A DNA stretch of 64,000 nt, from contig JAJFHD010000055.1 of NCBI GenBank assembly GCA_021775805.1, forward strand, positions 1 to 64,000, given 5' to 3'. The translations under genes and the position numbers were made by a program. Under the pieces are notes generated by a model that was not told the origin of the DNA, did no database searches, and saw only the letters and a list, made by a program, of their open reading frames with translations. Each line of letters begins with the position of its first letter. The stretch's first letter is position 1. Of the stretch, positions 8,736 to 16,663 are shown piece after piece. The DNA comes from Alphaproteobacteria bacterium. Its GTDB lineage: Bacteria > Pseudomonadota > Alphaproteobacteria > Rhizobiales > JAJFHC01.

Positions 8736-9284
8736 ATGAGCAATCCGTCAGAACAACCGGCTGCTCCCCTCTCCCCGATGGCCGGTTCTGTGACCCGCGA
8801 CGACTTTCGCGAAGCCATGAGCCGACTTGGAGCAGCTGTCCATATCATCACGACCGCCGGTGACGCCGGAGAATGCGGGCTGACCGCGTCGGCTGTCTGT
8901 TCGGTCACCGACACGCCGCCAACCGTGCTGGTCTGCCTCAACCGATCAAGCGAAACCAACAAGGTCTTCAAGCATAATAGTGTGTTCTGCATCAACACGT
9001 TGACGTCCGATCAACAAAACCTGTCCAACAGTTTTGCCGGTTTCAAGGGCCAGACCATGGCGGAGCGCTTTGCCGAGGCAGAGTGGGAATATCTGCAAAC
9101 CGGCGCACCGGCCCTGAAGTCGGCGCTGGTGACGCTGGACTGCACCGTCACGTCGGTCGCCGAGGTTGGCACGCACAGTGTCCTTTTCGGAGAAATTCAA
9201 AAAATCCGGTTCGGCGACTCCCGCCCGGCCCTGATGTATTTCAAGCGGTCCTACCGCCGGCTTGAAGATACGACCCCAGGATGA
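8736..9284 (+). CDS. flavin reductase, HpaC-like
   Basis: A 182-aa split-barrel flavin reductase that would supply reduced FAD or FMN from NAD(P)H to the upstream monooxygenase. It begins the conserved fold at VTRDDFREAMSRLGAAVHIITT and has the GLTASAVCSVTDTPPTVLVCLNR core, FCINTLTSDQ and a C-terminal ALMYFKRSYR strand. The ATG at 8736 was chosen because the frame upstream (open to 8508) runs through the palindromic element and shows no family similarity. No strong ribosome-binding site is visible, so the exact start is uncertain. Neighbours: monooxygenase 271 bp upstream, TauD remnant downstream. Confidence 0.82.
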   Translation: MSNPSEQPAAPLSPMAGSVTRDDFREAMSRLGAAVHIITTAGDAGECGLTASAVCSVTDTPPTVLVCLNRSSETNKVFKHNSVFCINTLTSDQQNLSNSFAGFKGQTMAERFAEAEWEYLQTGAPALKSALVTLDCTVTSVAEVGTHSVLFGEIQKIRFGDSRPALMYFKRSYRRLEDTTPG

Positions 9285-9371
9285 ATGAAAAACTTCTGTG
9301 CATGACGGTTTGACTGGCTACGTTTCACCGATAGGATAAGCCATTCAACTGAACGACGGCCAGAAACCAGG

Positions 9372-9701
9372 GTGACCATCAAACTCAGCCCCATATCGCC
9401 CAAAGAACTGCGCGAAATCTGTGGCAATGTCCGGGTCGGCCATTGTTGTTTAGGGCGCACGGACGGGTCCATCCCGCGGTTCCAGTATTCACACAACTAT
9501 CGATTGAACGATCTTGTTGTTTGGGACAATGCCGCGACCCTTCACTCAGGCCCCGCCTTCAATGAAGCAAAAGACAGTAGCGATGCCAGAATGATGCCAT
9601 CGGGTCAGTGTCCATGGATGGCCCGATATCACCGGACACTAGAGCGTCACAGCGTTTGCGGGTACGTGGTGCCCCCCAAACGATGGCGGCTGGATTGTTG
9701 A
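9372..9701 (+). pseudogene. TauD/TfdA dioxygenase C-terminal remnant
   Basis: A short open frame whose middle part (about 9487-9600) reads YSHNYRLNDLVVWDN followed by AATLHSGPAF, the C-terminal signature of alpha-ketoglutarate-dependent TauD/TfdA dioxygenases (usual form: ..W..GDLVMWDNR.T.H). The distal iron-ligand His is retained in ATLHSG. The rest of the protein, including the HxD motif, is absent, and the sequence after the motif is unrelated. It is best read as a decayed fragment left between the flavin reductase and the AraC gene. The pseudogene limits are approximate. Confidence 0.6.
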
Positions 9702-9714
9702 TGTTGGGATAGAA

Positions 9715-10608
9715 ATGAACGGGCCCTCCCAGATACCGCAATACCACCTTTACGGCGACGATGTAGAAGAGTCTCCCTTCAACTTCTTTCACATCGAAAC
9801 GCTGGCGGCGCGCAGTGCCACTAACGACTGGAGAATAGCGCCACACAGCCATCGCCATCTTTATCAGTTGCTGTTCCTGGAAAACGGCGGCGGACAGGTC
9901 ATCATCGAGGACATCGCGGCCGGGCTTGATCCGCCACTCCTCATTTTCTTCCCGCCACACGTTGTCCATGGCCTGGTGTTTAATCCCGGATCGAGGGGGC
10001 ACATCATCAGCTTCACTGAAGATGTCCTGACCCGTACTGGTGCGGCCGGACAATCGTTCGGGCTCTTGAACAGCCTGAGGCCCTATGGCGTAACGGAGTT
10101 GAACGACGATCCCGAACGGCTATCGAACATCGCCCGGATCTTCGATCAGATCACCCGAGAGCACATTCACAAAACCAGACGCCAGCATCTGGCATTGCGT
10201 GCCTGGCTGGAACTGCTGCTGATAGAATTGTCCAGACTGCAAACGCGGCCGGAAAAGGGGTCAGGCTTGCTCCACTCGAGAGCCCAGGAAACCGTGGACC
10301 GGTTTCGCGAACTGGCCGAAGACGGCTGCCGGTCAAACCGCAAGTTGCCTGAATACGCCGAGGCATTGGCGATCACGGTCGACAGCCTCAACGAGCATTG
10401 CAAGACGATCACCGGTCAGACGGCCGGACAGATACTGCGGGCCCGCGTCCTGACGGAGGCCAAACGGACGCTGCTCTTTACCGGCCGGTCGGTCAACGAG
10501 ATATCATACGATCTCGGATTTTCCGATCCCTCGTATTTCACCCGCTTCTTTAAAAAGGCCGTCGGGCAGACGCCGCACCGGTTCCGCCTGGACAACCGGC
10601 TTGATTGA
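9715..10608 (+). CDS. AraC family transcriptional regulator, HpaA/PobR-like
   Basis: A 297-aa AraC/XylS regulator with an N-terminal cupin effector domain (HSHRHLYQLLFLENGGG near residues 43-60 and FPPHVVHGL near 82-90) and a C-terminal double helix-turn-helix ending in EISYDLGFSDPSYFTRFFKK then GQTPHRFR. Regulators of this layout, such as HpaA and the AraC-type PobR, respond to hydroxylated aromatic acids. It lies on the same strand as the monooxygenase/reductase pair and converges on the pca operon, so it is the natural candidate to control one or both. The effector is inferred, not shown. Confidence 0.85.
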   Translation: MNGPSQIPQYHLYGDDVEESPFNFFHIETLAARSATNDWRIAPHSHRHLYQLLFLENGGGQVIIEDIAAGLDPPLLIFFPPHVVHGLVFNPGSRGHIISFTEDVLTRTGAAGQSFGLLNSLRPYGVTELNDDPERLSNIARIFDQITREHIHKTRRQHLALRAWLELLLIELSRLQTRPEKGSGLLHSRAQETVDRFRELAEDGCRSNRKLPEYAEALAITVDSLNEHCKTITGQTAGQILRARVLTEAKRTLLFTGRSVNEISYDLGFSDPSYFTRFFKKAVGQTPHRFRLDNRLD

Positions 10609-10617
10609 CGAAACATA

Positions 10618-11004
10618 TCAGGTCAGGTCTACTTCCATGCCTTCGAGCACCTCACGCGCCCATTTGAACGCGCTGTGGGCCGCCGGTACACCCGCGTAGA
10701 TCGCAGTCTGCATGAGCACTTCCTTCATCTCGTCAACGGTAACGCCATTGTTGATGGCCGCACGCACGTGAAGCTTGAACTCGTCGGGACGGTTGAGGGA
10801 CGCCAGCATCGCGAGGTTGATGAGACTGCGGGTCTTGCGGTCCAGGCCCTCGCGGGTCCAGATCTCGCCCCAGCAATACTCCGTAATGAAGGACTGAAAC
10901 TCTGCTGTCAGATTATCAGCCGCCGCGGTCGAGCGGTCCACATGCTCGGCCCCCAGCACCTCCCGGCGCACCGTCATTCCCTTGTCGTACATCTCCGAGC
11001 CCAT
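10618..11004 (-). CDS. pcaC: 4-carboxymuconolactone decarboxylase
   Basis: A 128-aa AhpD-like protein that decarboxylates gamma-carboxymuconolactone to 3-oxoadipate enol-lactone in the protocatechuate branch of the beta-ketoadipate pathway. It shows the family pattern GMTVRREVLGAEHVDRS, then EYCWGEIWTREGLDRKTRSL and the PDEFKLHVRAAINNGVT segment. A GTG at 11019 overlaps the pcaD stop by one base; the ATG at 11004, with AAGGA in front, is the better start. It is the last gene of the tag-pcaB-pcaD-pcaC operon. Confidence 0.9.
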   Translation of the reverse strand: MGSEMYDKGMTVRREVLGAEHVDRSTAAADNLTAEFQSFITEYCWGEIWTREGLDRKTRSLINLAMLASLNRPDEFKLHVRAAINNGVTVDEMKEVLMQTAIYAGVPAAHSAFKWAREVLEGMEVDLT

Positions 11005-11018
11005 GTTCCAATCCTTCA

Positions 11019-11798
11019 CTACTTGAGAAATTTCGTAATCGTTGCCGTGTATTCGTCCGGTTGTTCGACATTGGACAAATGGGCCGCCTTTTCAATGACA
11101 TGGAGCCTGGCGCCGGGAATGTTGCCGGCAATGATCCGGCCGTGATCAGGAGGTGTGGCGGGGTCCTCGGCACCGGCAATGACCAGGGTCGGCACTGTGA
11201 TAGCGCGGATAGTCTCCGTTTGGTTCATGTCCCTGATGGCGGCCGAGCAACCGGCATAACCCTGCGGCGGTGTGGTCAGCAGCATGTTCCGGACCACATC
11301 CACTTCGGCTGGGTTGTTCGTCTGGAAGGCTTTGGTGAACCAGCGGTCGATGACAGCCTCGGTCATGGCTGCCATCCCCCCCGTCATGACGGCCTTGATG
11401 CGGTCATTCCACAGATCCGGCGGCCCCATGTGACTGGACGTGTTGCTCAAGATGAGACGCTCGATCCGATCTCCGATCCGAGTACCGATCCACTGGCCAA
11501 CCATGCCGCCCTTGGAAAGACCGCAATAGCGGAACCGATCGATGCCCAGATGATCAAGCAACGCGACCAGATCGTTTCCCAGTTCGTCGAGCGTGTAATC
11601 GCCATCAGGCGCTGCGGATTGCCCATGACCGCGGCTGTCGTAGCGGACAATGCGGTATGTATCGGACAGGGCCTCGGCCTGATCATCCCACATATGGAGA
11701 TTGGTGCCGAGGGAATTGCTGAAAACAAGGACTGGGCCGGTGTCCCGGCCGGAGATCTCGTAATAGAGGTCGGTTCCATTCAAGGCGACAATCGGCAT
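11019..11798 (-). CDS. pcaD: 3-oxoadipate enol-lactonase
   Basis: An alpha/beta hydrolase (259 aa) opening 3-oxoadipate enol-lactone to 3-oxoadipate. The nucleophile elbow is GLSKGG with Ser95; the acid is in IAGAEDPATPP and the catalytic His in KAAHLSNVEQP. YDSRGHGQS, typical of PcaD, precedes them. It lies 33 bp downstream of pcaB and adjoins pcaC. The motif set and operon position make the assignment secure. Confidence 0.92.
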   Translation of the reverse strand: MPIVALNGTDLYYEISGRDTGPVLVFSNSLGTNLHMWDDQAEALSDTYRIVRYDSRGHGQSAAPDGDYTLDELGNDLVALLDHLGIDRFRYCGLSKGGMVGQWIGTRIGDRIERLILSNTSSHMGPPDLWNDRIKAVMTGGMAAMTEAVIDRWFTKAFQTNNPAEVDVVRNMLLTTPPQGYAGCSAAIRDMNQTETIRAITVPTLVIAGAEDPATPPDHGRIIAGNIPGARLHVIEKAAHLSNVEQPDEYTATITKFLK

Positions 11799-11831
11799 CG
11801 GTTTTCCTCAAGTTGTCTGGGACAGGGTTGC

Positions 11832-13175
11832 TTAGCACCGGTTCAGGACACGGTCGATAAAGGCATCGGAACAACCAACATACTGTGCCGGGTCAAAGGC
11901 GTCGTCGAGTTGGGTTGCACTCATGGCCCCGGAAACATCCGGTGTTGCCGCCAGGACATCGCGCAAGGGTTGTCTTGAGGCCATGGCTTCGTTACAGGCG
12001 GCGGTGACAACACTATGGGCGCGGTCGTGGCCAAGCGCAGGCCGCAGTGCTGTCTGGACCGCTTCGGCCATAATAAGGCCGCGGGTAAGGTCGAGGTTTT
12101 GCCGCATGCGGGCCACATCCACATGCATGCCGTCGAGAATGGCAAGCGCCTGGGCGAGCGCCCCGCCGGTCATGACAAACATGGACGGCAGTGCCGCCCA
12201 TTCCGCCTGCCAACTGTCGCTTGCTCGCTCATGATCATGAACCATGGCGCCCATGAGCACCGGCAGCAGGGCATGTACATTTCGAGTGCTTGCCAGAATG
12301 TATTCGCTCATGATCGGATTGCGCTTTTGAGGCATCGTGCTGCTGCCGCCCCTGCCCTTGGCGGTCGTTTCGGCAATTTCTGCCACTTCGGTTTGGGCCA
12401 TCAAGGTAATATCCTTGGCGATCTTGGCCAAAGAACCACACAGCAAGGCCAGGAACGAAGCAACTTCAGCGATCGAGCGCCGGTTGGCATGCCAGGCAAT
12501 ATCGCATTTTGCCAGGCCCAGTTCCTGCGCCAGACCGTCGAGCACGGCAATTCCCTGGCCGTCGATGGCGGACAGAGTACCGGCGGCACCGGCATACTGG
12601 ACCTTGAGCACGCGCGGTTTCAGCTCTGCCAGGTGATCCCGGGCATCGAGCAGGCTGGACAGCCAGACCGCGGCCTTATGGCCGAACGTAATCGGTACGG
12701 CATGCTGGAGATGGGTACGCCCGGCCATGACCGTCTGCCGGTGGCGTCTGACATGACCGGTCAGCCGTTCCACCGCCTGGCCCAGTTCGCGCTCGATAAT
12801 CGTCAGACCATCGCGCATCTGCAACACCAACCCGGTATCGACAATGTCCTGTGTCGTCGCCCCCCAATGAACGTACCGGCCATCCGCCTTGCCGCAGGCT
12901 TCGCTCAAGGCAGCAACCAGAGGGATGACGGGAAATCCCGCCCGCTCCGTGGCATGCCGCATCTTGGCCATGTCAAGGATAGAGACCTTGGCATTGGCGG
13001 AAATGCTCTGGGCAGCGGCCGCCGGAATTATGTCCAACCGGCCTTGCACACGCGCCAATGCCGCCTCTACATCGAGCATCCTCTGGAAACGTTCGGCATC
13101 CGAGAAGATCCGTTTCAAATCGGGTGCGCCGAACAGATTGCCAAATATGTTTGAGTCAAGAGGACTGACCGTCAT
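11832..13175 (-). CDS. pcaB: 3-carboxy-cis,cis-muconate cycloisomerase
   Basis: Fumarase/aspartase superfamily enzyme (447 aa) converting 3-carboxy-cis,cis-muconate to gamma-carboxymuconolactone. The superfamily signature GGSSTMPQKRNP is present, with VHWGATTQDIVDTGLVLQ and AGRTHLQHAVPITFG earlier in the chain. The ATG at 13175 was preferred because the frame upstream, open to 13259, would overlap the tag gene. The gap to tag is 16 bp. The substrate-forming enzyme, protocatechuate 3,4-dioxygenase (PcaGH), is not encoded in this window. Confidence 0.92.
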   Translation of the reverse strand: MTVSPLDSNIFGNLFGAPDLKRIFSDAERFQRMLDVEAALARVQGRLDIIPAAAAQSISANAKVSILDMAKMRHATERAGFPVIPLVAALSEACGKADGRYVHWGATTQDIVDTGLVLQMRDGLTIIERELGQAVERLTGHVRRHRQTVMAGRTHLQHAVPITFGHKAAVWLSSLLDARDHLAELKPRVLKVQYAGAAGTLSAIDGQGIAVLDGLAQELGLAKCDIAWHANRRSIAEVASFLALLCGSLAKIAKDITLMAQTEVAEIAETTAKGRGGSSTMPQKRNPIMSEYILASTRNVHALLPVLMGAMVHDHERASDSWQAEWAALPSMFVMTGGALAQALAILDGMHVDVARMRQNLDLTRGLIMAEAVQTALRPALGHDRAHSVVTAACNEAMASRQPLRDVLAATPDVSGAMSATQLDDAFDPAQYVGCSDAFIDRVLNRC

Positions 13176-13191
13176 GTCAATCGGGCCTCCA

Positions 13192-13869
13192 TCAGTGCGG
13201 TCCAACCGACATGGCAGCGATCCTGCTGAGATGGGTGTAGGGCCGTCCGGTTTCCTCATGCCATTGATTGAACGCCGCCTGTGCCTGGGTCAGGGCTTTC
13301 TTCGATGTTGGCTTGTCGGTATCCAGCGCGCCACAGGTCTTCAGGCAGCGGACCACATCCTGGGAAAGCACGACGGAGTCCTTGCCGACAAACCGCAGGA
13401 AGTACTGTGCTGTCGCTCCGCCCAACCTGCTGCCTTGCTTCTTGAAGACTTCCCACAGGCCGACTTGATCCGACAGGGGCCAATCCGCAATGAATTTTGC
13501 GAACGATCCATGGGTTTCCGCGATATCGAGCACAAACCGCGCGTTCCTTGGCACCGTGATGATCTTCTGCATGTTGCGCACGACGCGCGCGTCCCTTCCA
13601 ATGGCTTCCAGTTCCTCGTCGTTGAGGAACGCCATCTTCTGCGGATCAAACTGCTGAAAGACCGTTTCGAAGCCGTCCCACTTGCTTTCAATGACTTTCC
13701 AGCTGAAGCCAGCCTGGAACACACATTCTGTCATCTGGGACAGGATCCGGTCGTCCCCCGTTCGGGACAGGTCGCGCGCGGATTTGACCGGGTCAAGGCG
13801 TTGTTCCACAGCGTCGACACCGCCGTGATGTTCCGCAGCCCGTTTCAATACAGTATCAAACCCGTCCAT
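13192..13869 (-). CDS. tag: DNA-3-methyladenine glycosylase I family protein
   Basis: A 225-aa member of the Tag (COG2818) helix-hairpin-helix glycosylase family, which removes 3-methyladenine from alkylated DNA. Family segments visible are QMTECVFQAGFSWKVIESKW, FDPQKMAFLNDEE and RNMQKIITVPRNARFV. The ATG at 13869 has GAAGG upstream; earlier ATGs at 13896 and 13908 lack one. It is the first gene of the operon, only 16 bp before pcaB, an unexpected position for a repair gene. Whether it acts on methylated bases or something else is not visible. Confidence 0.78.
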   Translation of the reverse strand: MDGFDTVLKRAAEHHGGVDAVEQRLDPVKSARDLSRTGDDRILSQMTECVFQAGFSWKVIESKWDGFETVFQQFDPQKMAFLNDEELEAIGRDARVVRNMQKIITVPRNARFVLDIAETHGSFAKFIADWPLSDQVGLWEVFKKQGSRLGGATAQYFLRFVGKDSVVLSQDVVRCLKTCGALDTDKPTSKKALTQAQAAFNQWHEETGRPYTHLSRIAAMSVGPH

Positions 13870-14056
13870 AGCGCCTTCAGCCCCTTCTGTTGCCATGCAT
13901 TTATGCATTTGTCAGCCGATCTGGATACTATCACGAGAACGCCTCGTCCTTCATAGTGTCTAATGGCAGCGCTGCCCATTTCCGCACCGTGAAATCGTCA
14001 CGACTGTGTCGCGGGCAAAAGTGTATCTGGACAGCAAGGGAAAACGGAGAACAACA

Positions 14057-14818
14057 ATGAGACTGCAGAACAAGGTCGCGGTTGTGACCGGCGCCGGATC
14101 GGGTTTCGGTGAAGGCATCGCCCGGCGTTTCGCCGCCGAGGGTGCCAAGATCGTGATTGCCGACATCAACGAAGACGGTGCCCAAAGGGTGGCGCGATCG
14201 ATCGAGAACGACGGCGGCACCGCTGTTTCGGTTCGCACGGACGTGACGCTTGCCGGCGATGTCGACGCCATGATCGCCACTGCTTCCAACCGGTTTGGCC
14301 GCCTCGACATTCTGGTCAACAATGCCGGCACCACACATCGCAAGGGACCGCTGACGGAAGTCGATGAGGCGACTTTCGACCATGTCTTTGCCGTCAACGT
14401 CAAAAGCATCTATCTGGCTGCGCGCTCGGCCGTTCCGGTCTTCCGGAGCCAAGGCAGCGGCGGTTCGATCGTCAACATCGCATCAACCGCCGGTGTGCGC
14501 CCGAGACCAGGCCTCACCTGGTACAACGGCTCCAAGGGAGCTGCCATAACCTTTACAAAATCCATGGCCGTCGAACTTGCCCCCGACCAGATCCGGGTCA
14601 ATGCGATCAACCCGGTAATCGGCGACACAGGGCTGACCAAGGAATTCATGGGCGGTGTCGACACGCCCGAGATCCGCCAGCAGTTCATGCAGACGATCCC
14701 GCTGGGACGCTTCAGCACACCGCAGGACATTGCCGCCACAGCCCTGTTTCTTTGCAGCGACGAAGCCGGATTTCTGACCGGCGTCTGCATTGAGGTTGAC
14801 GGCGGGCGATGTGTCTAA
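14057..14818 (+). CDS. short-chain dehydrogenase/reductase (SDR)
   Basis: A classical 253-aa SDR, NAD(P)-dependent oxidoreductase. The cofactor motif TGAGSGFGEG is near residue 12, NNAG near 88, the catalytic Ser is in NIASTAGV and the Tyr/Lys pair in the YNGSK motif. The acidic residue in IADIN at the end of beta-2 suggests NAD preference. The ATG at 14057 follows a GGAGA; an upstream start at 14006 is unlikely. The substrate is unknown. Promoters for it and the divergent tag-pca operon must share 13870-14056. Confidence 0.85.
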   Translation: MRLQNKVAVVTGAGSGFGEGIARRFAAEGAKIVIADINEDGAQRVARSIENDGGTAVSVRTDVTLAGDVDAMIATASNRFGRLDILVNNAGTTHRKGPLTEVDEATFDHVFAVNVKSIYLAARSAVPVFRSQGSGGSIVNIASTAGVRPRPGLTWYNGSKGAAITFTKSMAVELAPDQIRVNAINPVIGDTGLTKEFMGGVDTPEIRQQFMQTIPLGRFSTPQDIAATALFLCSDEAGFLTGVCIEVDGGRCV

Positions 14819-14954
14819 ATCTGGTCTGCACGCGATTTTGAAGCGTTCACAATTGAGCGAGGCCGGGGTCGGATTCGATTGAACGGCTGGTGACGGACGG
14901 TCGTATCCCTTAACATCAGAACCATGGTTCCCAACTCGAAAACGGATACCGGTC

Positions 14955-15884
14955 ATGTCCAGACAGTACATAATGAACCGGCGCAGTTTCCTGAGAACAG
15001 CGGCCGGTTCATATGCATATGCATGGCTGTCGTCGACTGGATATGCCGGGACGCCACCGCTTCTCACCAAAACCATTCCCTCTTCCGGTGAACCGTTGCC
15101 GGTTATCGGCATGGGAAGCTGGATCACATTCAATGTCGGCAACGACACCCGGGCGCGAGATGCGCGTGCGGAAGTCCTGCGTGCGTTTTTCGCGGCCGGC
15201 GGCGGCTTGATCGATTCCTCGCCCATGTATGGCTCCGCCCAGGCCGTGATCGGCCATGGGCTGGGAATGCTCGGGAAACCCGATGGTCTATTCGCCGCAA
15301 CCAAGGTCTGGACATCCTCGACCGCCAAGGGCGTTACCCAGGTAGAAAATGCTGAAAAGCTCTGGGATATCGACGCCTTCAGCCTCATGCAGATCCACAA
15401 TCTGGTCAACTGGGAGAGCCATCTGGAGACCCTGCTGGAAATGAAGGCGTCCGGCCGTATCCGCTATGTCGGCGTGACGACGTCCCATGGGCGCCGACAC
15501 GGCGAACTCGAAAAAATAATGGCCAGTCAGCCAATCGACTTCGTGCAGTTGACCTACAACTTGCGGGACCGTGGGGCCGAAAAGCGTCTCCTGCCGCTGG
15601 CACGCGAACGCAAACTGGCGGTGATCGCCAACCGGCCGTTCCGGCGCGGCGAACTGTTCAAGTCCTTCGGAGATAAGCCGTTGCCGCCATGGGCCGGGGA
15701 AATGGGATGCCGTCACTGGGCACAATTCATGCTCAAGTTCATTGTCTCCCATCCCGCCATCACATGTGCAATCCCCGCTACCTCGCAGGTTGAACATATG
15801 CATCAGAACATGGCGGCACCCGCGGGCAGGCTCCCGGATGCCCGAGGCCGCCGGCGCATGGCCGAACACTTCAATTCCCTTTGA
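14955..15884 (+). CDS. Tat-exported aldo/keto reductase
   Basis: A 309-aa AKR-fold oxidoreductase with an N-terminal twin-arginine signal (NRRSFLRTAAGS at about residues 8-19), so it is probably exported folded with its nicotinamide cofactor. Catalytic residues of the family are visible: Asp and Tyr in DSSPMYGSA, Lys in ATKVW and His in MQIHNLVNW. An alternative start is the ATG at 14973, which would place the RR motif at the N-terminus. The stop codon overlaps the next start (TGATG), so the two genes are translationally coupled. The physiological role is unknown. Confidence 0.83.
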   Translation: MSRQYIMNRRSFLRTAAGSYAYAWLSSTGYAGTPPLLTKTIPSSGEPLPVIGMGSWITFNVGNDTRARDARAEVLRAFFAAGGGLIDSSPMYGSAQAVIGHGLGMLGKPDGLFAATKVWTSSTAKGVTQVENAEKLWDIDAFSLMQIHNLVNWESHLETLLEMKASGRIRYVGVTTSHGRRHGELEKIMASQPIDFVQLTYNLRDRGAEKRLLPLARERKLAVIANRPFRRGELFKSFGDKPLPPWAGEMGCRHWAQFMLKFIVSHPAITCAIPATSQVEHMHQNMAAPAGRLPDARGRRRMAEHFNSL

Positions 15885-16549
15885 TGAGGGAGATCCTGGA
15901 CTATTCCCTTGCCGATTTTCTCCTGTTCTCGCCGGATGTCTACTTCCGGCTCTTCGAACTCTACAATTTCGACGTCTGGCCCGCGCAACTGGCTTCGCCG
16001 GTCGCCGGCCTGCTGATTTGCTATCTGGTACGTGACGGCCGCAAGAGCCAGAGCCGGATCATATCGCTTTGCCTTGCCGCAATTTGGCTGTGGGTCGGGT
16101 ATGCATTTCACGCTCTGCGGTATGCCACTATCAATGACTGGGCAATTCTATTGACATGGGCGTGCGTTTGCCAGGCTGCGGTATTTCTGTGGGCTGCTGC
16201 AAAACCGACGCCACTGCGCTATGAAATCGAAACATCGCTCAGCGGTCTCGTCGGGACGTCGCTACTTGTGTGGGCGGTTTTTCTATACCCGTCGTTTGCC
16301 TTTCTGACGGGCCGCAACTGGACCGAAGCCGAATTTTTCGGATTTGCGCCGGATCCGACCACCGTTGCAACGTTCGGTCTTGCCCTGCTTGCCGCAGGGC
16401 ACGCGGGCTGGGTGCTGCTCCCGGTCCCGCTAATCCTCACCGTCATCAGCGCTGTGACTGCCCTTGCCATGGGCACGTATCAACTGCTCCTGATATCTGT
16501 CGCGGGCATCGTCGCAACAGCCCTCATGGTCAGGGCATCCGCCCGTTAA
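15884..16549 (+). CDS. DUF6064-like integral membrane protein
   Basis: A 221-aa hydrophobic protein with about six predicted membrane helices, beginning REILDYSLADFLLFSPDVYFRLFELYN, which resembles the DUF6064 family. It starts at the ATG that overlaps the aldo/keto reductase stop by one base; a TTG three bases earlier is also possible. Coupled expression suggests it works with the exported reductase, perhaps as a membrane partner, but this is inference and no function is known. Confidence 0.7.
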   Translation: MREILDYSLADFLLFSPDVYFRLFELYNFDVWPAQLASPVAGLLICYLVRDGRKSQSRIISLCLAAIWLWVGYAFHALRYATINDWAILLTWACVCQAAVFLWAAAKPTPLRYEIETSLSGLVGTSLLVWAVFLYPSFAFLTGRNWTEAEFFGFAPDPTTVATFGLALLAAGHAGWVLLPVPLILTVISAVTALAMGTYQLLLISVAGIVATALMVRASAR

Positions 16550-16663
16550 CATTTCGTTGGTCAATGACGGACAATGGCCTGTCGCCTTAATCAGGGGTCA
16601 ACCATACTTTCCTAGTGTGTATCGAAAGCCAGTTGCAACAGCTGGCGGAATACAGGGTCTTTC

